Assembly: GCF_003319105.1 (NCBI RefSeq)
Contig: NZ_QOHH01000003.1
Coordinates: 420,967 to 484,966 of the forward strand
Source: Blastococcus sp. TF02-09
GTDB lineage: Bacteria > Actinomycetota > Actinomycetes > Mycobacteriales > Geodermatophilaceae
Direction: 5' to 3'
DNA: 64,000 bases
The translations under genes were made by a program, and so were the position numbers. The notes below the pieces were generated by a model. It did no database searches. It worked only from the letters and a program-made list of their open reading frames with translations, and was not told the origin of the DNA. Positions 59,159 through 64,000 of the stretch are shown here, piece by piece (positions within the stretch are counted from its first letter, which is position 1; every line of letters begins with the position of its first letter).

Positions 59159-60382
59159 GTGGCAGCGGTAGGCGGATCTGGCGGCGGAGGGCAGCTCTCG
59201 CCAGACAGCGACGCATGGCTGGACACCGTCGCGGCGTCTGCGGCGTCGGCGTCGGGGGCTCCCGCGGAGCTGCTTGGGGGATACCTGCCGATGCTGGCCC
59301 GCGCCGCCCGGAACGGGCGACGTCCGCAGCCCTGGGAGCTGGAGGCCGTGCAGGAGTCCGGGCGTCAGGCGGCCCGAGGCGGCGTCGGCGCCTCAGCCGC
59401 GGTGGACCTGTACCTGTCAGCGGCCTGGCGGATGTGGCGGCAACTTCCCCTCATCGCCCGCTCCCAGGACCCGGAGGCGGTCCGGTCGGCGGCGGAGGCG
59501 GTGCTGCGGGTCCTGGACGACGCGGTCGGGGCGCTCGTCGACGGCCACACCTCTGAGCGGCGCGACATGATCCGGCACGAAGAGGCCCTGCGGGCGGAGT
59601 TCGTCGACGACCTGCTGCGCGGTGACGCCGACGTCGCGCAGCTGGTGGAGCGCGCCGAGCCATTCGGCATCGACCTGGGGAAGTCACACCATGTCGCTCT
59701 GGCCGCGCTCCGCAAGGGCACCCACGGCATGGACCGGGCGGCCACCGACCTGGAGCGGGCCGTGGTCGCCCACTTCGGCGACCGTGAGGTGCTGGTGGCC
59801 CTCAAGGACGGTCGGCTGGTCGCCGTCGTCCCCGCCCAGCCGGGTCCGTCCTCGGGGTCCGGTGGCGCGGCAGACATCGGCGCGGTCATCGAGCGCGCAC
59901 TCCGGCAGCTTCCCGGCAGCAGGCGCTGGCGCGTCACCGCCGGCCGCGCGTTCCCCGGCGCGTACGGGGTGGCGCGGTCGTATGAGGAGGCCCGTGAAGC
60001 GTTCGTCTTCGCCGACCGGCTCGGCCTCGATGCTGACGTGGTGCAGGCCAGCGACCTCTTGCTTTACCGCGTCCTGGGCCGGGACCAGGCGGCGATCGTG
60101 GACCTCATCCGGGACGTTCTCGGCCCCCTGGAGCAGGTGCGCGGTGGGCCGGCGGTCCTGCTCGACACGTTGCACGGGTACTTCACCGCCGGCGACATCG
60201 CCACCGAGGCAGCTCGACGGTTGCACGTGTCGGTCCGCACCGTCACCTACCGGCTGAGCAGAGTGGCGGAGCTGACCGGGTACAGCGTGTCGCAGCCTGA
60301 GCAGCGGTTCACGCTACACACCGCCGTGCTCGGTGCGCGGCTGTTCGGCTGGCCGGCCGATCCCCTGCCGAACGACACCTGA
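59159..60382 (+). CDS. PucR-family transcriptional regulator
   Basis: A 407-residue PucR/CdaR-type regulator. The C-terminal HTH is DIATEAARRLHVSVRTVTYR followed by LSRVAELTGYS. Residues about 180-330 form the central GGDEF-like domain of the family (YGVARSYEEAREAFVFADRLG). GTG 59159 has GAGGAGG six bases upstream and was preferred to ATG 59105. PucR proteins often control purine or nitrogen-compound catabolism, so regulation of the nearby urease genes is a reasonable guess. Confidence 0.87.
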   Translation: MAAVGGSGGGGQLSPDSDAWLDTVAASAASASGAPAELLGGYLPMLARAARNGRRPQPWELEAVQESGRQAARGGVGASAAVDLYLSAAWRMWRQLPLIARSQDPEAVRSAAEAVLRVLDDAVGALVDGHTSERRDMIRHEEALRAEFVDDLLRGDADVAQLVERAEPFGIDLGKSHHVALAALRKGTHGMDRAATDLERAVVAHFGDREVLVALKDGRLVAVVPAQPGPSSGSGGAADIGAVIERALRQLPGSRRWRVTAGRAFPGAYGVARSYEEAREAFVFADRLGLDADVVQASDLLLYRVLGRDQAAIVDLIRDVLGPLEQVRGGPAVLLDTLHGYFTAGDIATEAARRLHVSVRTVTYRLSRVAELTGYSVSQPEQRFTLHTAVLGARLFGWPADPLPNDT

Positions 60383-60531
60383 CACGCCGTGAGGACCTGG
60401 TTCATCTGCCGGCGCACCGGTCTGGGGGACGACCGACGGAGTGACGCCATGCCGGCTCTGACGCCATGGTTTCGCCGAGTGCGGCGGCCGACGAGACCGG
60501 CAGCCGCAGGAAGCGTTCTGGCGCGACACGG

Positions 60532-60657
60532 TCAGGTCTCTACGGTAGGTGCGTTCGGATCGGCAACGAGCTGGGCGTAGTGCCACAGGGTCACGAGCCC
60601 GAACAACCGGCCCTGCCGGTCGACGACGAGCACCGCGTCGGCACCGGCGCCGAGCAT
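60532..60657 (-). pseudogene. CBS-domain fragment
   Basis: Minus-strand frame of 41 codons whose residues GADAVLVVDRQGRLFGLVTL are the last part of a CBS domain, ending in a normal stop. In-frame TGA lies directly upstream, and the preceding sequence does not restore the first CBS half. Remnant of a longer CBS protein. The surrounding 596-bp stretch (60383-60978) contains no other gene I can support. Confidence 0.55.
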
Positions 60658-60978
60658 GACCTGGCGCGGTCACCAGAACGTCACGGTGACCTTCGAGCAC
60701 CCCGACACCATCGACGCCTTCGCCAACGAGGTCCTCATCGAGGTCGCCGAGTGGCTCACCGGCCTCGATGGTCAGCTGCTCATCCAGTGGTCCGCCGGCG
60801 TGCACGGTGGCCGCACCCGACCGCGCCGCACGGTGGTGCCGTCATCCGCTGCGCCGGTGCCATCTCGGCCTTCCTGACGGCTGGCGTCACCGGCGTAGGC
60901 CACACCACGTCTGGGGCGGCAGGCACCGGTGACACGCACTCCGGCAGCCCGCACGCCCTCTCGGACAGGAACGGCGCC

Positions 60979-61197
60979 ATGAGCACCACCATCGACATCG
61001 AGACGCAGGGGAACATCAGTTCGTGGTCCGTCTGCGAGATGGTGAGGAGAGCTGCAAGAGCTGGTTCCACCTCACTCCCTCCGTCCTGGACCAGGTACCT
61101 CGTGGCGCGTCAGAGCGTGGCGGACTTCCCGGACATCGGCGAGCTCAAGAACGTCATTTCCTCCTACGGCGACTTCATCACGTACATGACGCGCTGA
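60979..61197 (+). CDS. small hypothetical protein
   Basis: A 72-residue protein of unknown function; the middle reads SWSVCEMVRRAARAGSTSL and the C-terminus FPDIGELKNVISSYGDFITY. The ATG at 60979 has an AGGAACGG tract upstream. The frame is open far upstream, but that part lacks coding character. No domain recognised. Confidence 0.45.
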   Translation: MSTTIDIETQGNISSWSVCEMVRRAARAGSTSLPPSWTRYLVARQSVADFPDIGELKNVISSYGDFITYMTR

Positions 61198-61425
61198 CCG
61201 CGCCTGCCCCGAAGCCCAGCCGTGAGAAGTCCAGCGGCGGCTGGCGCCGCACAGCCGGGTCACCCCGAGGGCCCCTAGCCCGGAACTTCCGGCGACCGGC
61301 AAGAATACGGCCCTGCAGCTGGCCGACGACGAACCTTACCCAGTCCCCGTCCCGCGGGCATGCTGGCTTCAGGCCCGCACACTGCCGGACGCGACCACTG
61401 CGCTCCGCGAACAGGAGGTGACCCG

Positions 61426-61608
61426 GTGACCTCAGCTGACACCGCCGCGCGCCTCCTGCCGCCGACGCCAACGAGCGCTGGCCGCACCGCGTCTCCCCTG
61501 GGCAGCGCAGTGCCGCCAGTCCTAGCACTGAGCTTGCGGGCGCGCGCCGTCCACGGGCTGCACCTGCTGCGGCGCGACCGGGGCCGGGCGGCGCCGGCGC
61601 CGCTCTGA
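61426..61608 (+). CDS. small Arg/Ala/Pro-rich hypothetical protein
   Basis: A 60-residue ORF, GTG 61426, with a very good AGGAGG ribosome-binding site at eight bases. The protein is Pro/Ser-rich then basic (SLRARAVHGLHLLRRDRGR), without a known domain. Retained chiefly for its ribosome-binding site; could be non-coding. Confidence 0.35.
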   Translation: MTSADTAARLLPPTPTSAGRTASPLGSAVPPVLALSLRARAVHGLHLLRRDRGRAAPAPL

Positions 61609-61688
61609 CCTAGGTCGGTCCAGCGCCACGTCATCACGCGTCCCACCGCTGCGGGACGCGTTCTCGTCGCATTCCGAGGAGTTCCACC

Positions 61689-62045
61689 ATGTCCACCCCT
61701 ACGACCACCATCCCCTCGACCCCCACGCCCACGACCACCGCACCCACGGCCGCACCGGTGACGTGGGAGCCGTTCCGCGTGCTGCTTCAGACCCAGCGTG
61801 ACGAGTGCCTCCACCAGCGCGAGGTGGCTCTGGCCGAAACCGTCAGCTCTCAGCCCGACCTGGTGGCGGTCACCCGCGCCGGCGTTCTGCTGAGCCGCCT
61901 CGAGGAGATCGACGCGGCGCTGGACCGCATCGCCGAGGGCACCTACGGCAGCTGCGGGCAGTGCGGGCGGGCCATCCCGATCGAACGGCTGCAGCTGCGC
62001 CCGTACGCGGGCAACTGCGTCGCCTGCCCCCAACCGGTCCGCTGA
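61689..62045 (+). CDS. TraR/DksA-family zinc-finger protein
   Basis: A 118-residue protein with a Thr/Pro-rich N-terminus, a helical segment (LQTQRDECLHQREVALAETV), the family-typical LSRLEEIDAALDRIAEGTYG and the zinc finger CGQCGRAIPIERLQ ... NCVAC. DksA-type proteins bind RNA polymerase, but the short actinobacterial members are mostly uncharacterised. ATG 61689 with GAGGAG upstream. Confidence 0.87.
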   Translation: MSTPTTTIPSTPTPTTTAPTAAPVTWEPFRVLLQTQRDECLHQREVALAETVSSQPDLVAVTRAGVLLSRLEEIDAALDRIAEGTYGSCGQCGRAIPIERLQLRPYAGNCVACPQPVR

Positions 62046-62202
62046 CCCCGCCACGGCGGGCCACCCCCGCCCGGCCCAGTTCCCGCCGCCGGGGCCGGCT
62101 GCCCCGCACGGGTGTGCGCCCTGACCGGCTATCGGCACGCCACCACGGGTGGGTGCCGCAGCCCTACTGACCTCGCGGCACCGTCCGCGACAAGGAGCAA
62201 CC

Positions 62203-63480
62203 ATGTCTGTCTCGAAGCCCCTTCCGGCGCTCGGCGCCGGGTCGCCCCGCAGCGTGGCCGTCGTCGGCGCCGGCATGGTCGGCCTGTCCACCGCCTGGTT
62301 CCTGCAGGAGGCCGGCGTGCAGGTCACCGTGTACGAGCGGGACCAGGTCGCCGCGGGCGCGTCCTGGGGGAACGCGGGCTGGCTGACGCCGGACCTGACC
62401 GCCCCGCTGCCCGAACCGGCGGTGCTGCGGTATGGCTTGCGCGCCGTGCTCAGTCCCCGCTCCCCGGTGTACCTGCCGCTGCGCGCCGACCGACAGCTGC
62501 TCCGATTCCTCACCGGCTTCGTCGCGCACAGCACCCCGCGGCGCTGGCGGCGCGGCATGGCCGCCTACGTGCCACTCAACGACCGCGCCCTAGAGGCCTT
62601 CGACGTCCTCGCCGCCGGTGGGGTAGGCGGCCAGACGCACTCGGCGGGCACCTTCCTGGCCTGCTTTCGCCGCGAGCGGGACGCCGAGGGCCTGCTCGCC
62701 GAACTGGAAGCCATCCGCGACGCCGGGCAGAACGCCACCTTCGCCCCGATGACCGGCTGGAAGGCCCGCGCGATGGAGCCGGCGCTGACCGACCAGGTGG
62801 GGGCTGCGGTCGCCATCTACGGGCAGCGCTACCTGCATCCACCGGAGTACGTGCGGTCGCTGGCCCAGGCGGTGCGCGCCCGCGGAGGCCAGATCGTCGA
62901 AGGCGCAGGCGTAACCGACCTGCAGCACCAGTCCGGCGGGGTGACCGTGGTGTGCACGACCGGCGAACGCCGGCGGCACGACGCCGTCGTCCTCGCCAAC
63001 GGAGCGGAGCTGCCCCAGCTGGCCGGTCGCTACGGTGTGCGACAGCCGGTGCAGGCCGGCCGTGGCTACTCCTTCAGCGTGCCGGCCGAGCAGCTCCCCG
63101 GCGGACCGCTGTACTTCCCGCAACAGCGGGTGGCGTGCACGCCGCTGGGCGGGCGGCTGCGGGTCGCCGGAATGATGGAGTTCCGTCGCCACGGCGACCC
63201 GCTGGACCCCCGCCGCATCACGGCGATCGTCGACGCCGTCCGCCCGTTCCTCAACGGCGTGGACCTGGAGGACCGGCGCAACGAGTGGGTCGGCTCCCGG
63301 CCGTGCACCGCCGACGGGCTGCCCTTGATCGGTGCTACCGCCTCACCGCGCGTCTTCATCGGCGGCGGGCACGGCATGTGGGGCATCGCGCTCGGCCCGA
63401 TTACCGGCCAGTTGCTTGCTCAGACGGTACTCAAGGGTGAAGTGCCGCCGGAGCTCATGCCGTTTGACCCCCTGCGCTAG
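62203..63480 (+). CDS. FAD-dependent D-amino-acid dehydrogenase-like oxidoreductase
   Basis: A 425-residue DAO/DadA-family flavoprotein. The FAD-binding VAVVGAGMVGLSTAWFLQEAG (about residues 18-38) and ERDQVAAGASWGNAGWL are followed by the substrate domain; the C-terminal RPCTADGLPLIG and FIGGGHGMWGIALGP are diagnostic. Oxidation of D-amino acids to keto acids would release ammonia, but the true substrate is unknown. ATG 62203 has AAGGAG upstream. Confidence 0.88.
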   Translation: MSVSKPLPALGAGSPRSVAVVGAGMVGLSTAWFLQEAGVQVTVYERDQVAAGASWGNAGWLTPDLTAPLPEPAVLRYGLRAVLSPRSPVYLPLRADRQLLRFLTGFVAHSTPRRWRRGMAAYVPLNDRALEAFDVLAAGGVGGQTHSAGTFLACFRRERDAEGLLAELEAIRDAGQNATFAPMTGWKARAMEPALTDQVGAAVAIYGQRYLHPPEYVRSLAQAVRARGGQIVEGAGVTDLQHQSGGVTVVCTTGERRRHDAVVLANGAELPQLAGRYGVRQPVQAGRGYSFSVPAEQLPGGPLYFPQQRVACTPLGGRLRVAGMMEFRRHGDPLDPRRITAIVDAVRPFLNGVDLEDRRNEWVGSRPCTADGLPLIGATASPRVFIGGGHGMWGIALGPITGQLLAQTVLKGEVPPELMPFDPLR

Positions 63481-63816
63481 CGGCTTACGCGGTCCGTGCG
63501 GCACTCGCAGATGTCCCTGTCGCACCTCCGCACTACACGTGCGGCAGGTGTGATCTCGACGTCGCGCTAGCTCGCCGGGAGGACAATCCACGCAACACCT
63601 TCAGCGCAGCGCATGAAAGGCTCGCCCCCGCCGGGCTCCGTGCCAGCCTGATGAACCGCCTCGAAAGTACTCGCGCGACCCGGCCGACGGCAGTGTCAGA
63701 ACAGGTAACGATTGCCGAGGGTTGCCATTCCGAGTTCGTGCCAACAACCACCGGTGAGGCCGGGCATGCCCAAGTTTGATGAGCACACAGCGGTCGAGCG
63801 AGAGGTGGCGAGAGCA
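63481..63816. other. 336-bp gap before the aconitase gene
   Basis: No gene seen. It probably contains the aconitase promoter. The aconitase frame is open back to an ATG at 63766, so a start 17 codons upstream of the chosen one cannot be excluded. Confidence 0.5.
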
Positions 63817-64000
63817 GTGGCAGCCAGCAAGGACAGCTTCGGAGCACGGTCGACGCTCAGCGTCGAGGGCACCGACTACGACATCTACCGACTCGACGCG
63901 GTGGAGGGCTCCGACAAGCTGCCCTTCAGCCTGAAGGTCCTCCTGGAGAACCTGCTGCGCACCGAGGACGGCGCGGACATCACCGCCGACCACATCCGCG
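63817..64000 (+). CDS. acnA: aconitate hydratase (5' part, cut by window)
   Basis: N-terminal 61 codons of aconitase A, the citrate/isocitrate isomerase of the TCA cycle. [20 protein letters not shown] and [19 protein letters not shown] are near-identical to actinobacterial AcnA. GTG 63817 is chosen as the normal family start; an in-frame ATG at 63766 gives a 17-residue longer form. The 3' end lies outside the window. It suggests that the accessory region ends near 63.5 kb. Confidence 0.88.
   Translation, partial: MAASKDSFGARSTLSVEGTDYDIYRLDAVEGSDKLPFSLKVLLENLLRTEDGADITADHIR

Noticed and set aside
60656..60877. Plus-strand ORF with an amphipathic stretch (TIDAFANEVLIEVAEWL)
   Set aside because: No ribosome-binding site, and its start overlaps the CBS remnant; could be a fragment but too weak to list as a gene.
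1..64000. CRISPR arrays or complete insertion sequences
   Set aside because: No regularly spaced repeats, transposase motifs or terminal inverted repeats were seen.

Overview
This is a high-GC actinobacterial chromosome segment (roughly 70% or more G+C by eye). It has many GTG/TTG starts, 4-base ATGA/GTGA gene overlaps, a type II fatty-acid operon of the actinobacterial kind, mycothiol- and F420-type enzymes and a KstR-like regulator. The gene set fits a Geodermatophilaceae-like organism (Blastococcus/Geodermatophilus/Modestobacter), but that placement is inference. No replication origin, complete insertion sequence or CRISPR array was seen.

Positions 1-9.6 kb hold a partial M20 amidohydrolase, a pirin-like cupin, a PAP2 phosphatase, and then a FasR-type PucR regulator followed by the fatty-acid operon fabD-fabH-acpP-fabF-accD. 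FabD carries an unusual C-terminal biotinoyl/lipoyl-like domain without the acceptor lysine. The operon ends in a perfect 12-bp hairpin and faces a convergent DUF3145 gene. Positions 10-24 kb are ordinary housekeeping and accessory genes: a GGDEF cyclase, a mycothiol-type enzyme, a VTT membrane protein, an M23 peptidase behind a c-di-AMP (ydaO-yuaA) riboswitch, tRNA-Met(CAT), an iron alcohol dehydrogenase, a cyclase-family hydrolase, an acyl-CoA ligase, a Ser/Thr kinase, and an ArsR/methyltransferase pair divergent from an XRE/membrane-protein pair across two 16-bp repeats. Positions 24-30 kb carry glycerate kinase, a K+ channel, an acyl-CoA dehydrogenase, a lipase-like hydrolase, CobU, an SMP-30 protein and a pirin.

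Positions 30-37.3 kb form a compact steroid/lipid side-chain catabolic locus: an F420-type oxidoreductase divergent from a DUF35 protein, an Ltp-type thiolase, a KstR-like TetR repressor, a FadE26/FadE27-like acyl-CoA dehydrogenase pair and a FadD17-like ligase. Three near-identical AGAACNNGTTCT palindromes mark its promoters. Positions 37.4-41.2 kb hold an ornithine cyclodeaminase, small unknown genes and a frameshifted DUF222/HNH gene.

From 41.3 kb rightward the content looks accessory. The junction is a 37-bp remnant of a tRNA-Asn 3' end, and a second remnant (the 3' half of a tRNA-Gly(GCC)) lies at 44.3 kb. Between them are an M48 protease and phage-like HTH genes. Beyond come DUF2254 (apparent 5' frameshift), a universal stress protein, MgtE, and two tandem urease clusters: ureABCFGD, then ureABCD lacking ureF and ureG. 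Both UreC proteins have Ala instead of the usual active-site flap Cys. A lipoprotein, a PucR regulator, a TraR/DksA-type zinc protein, a FAD oxidoreductase and the start of an aconitase close the window.
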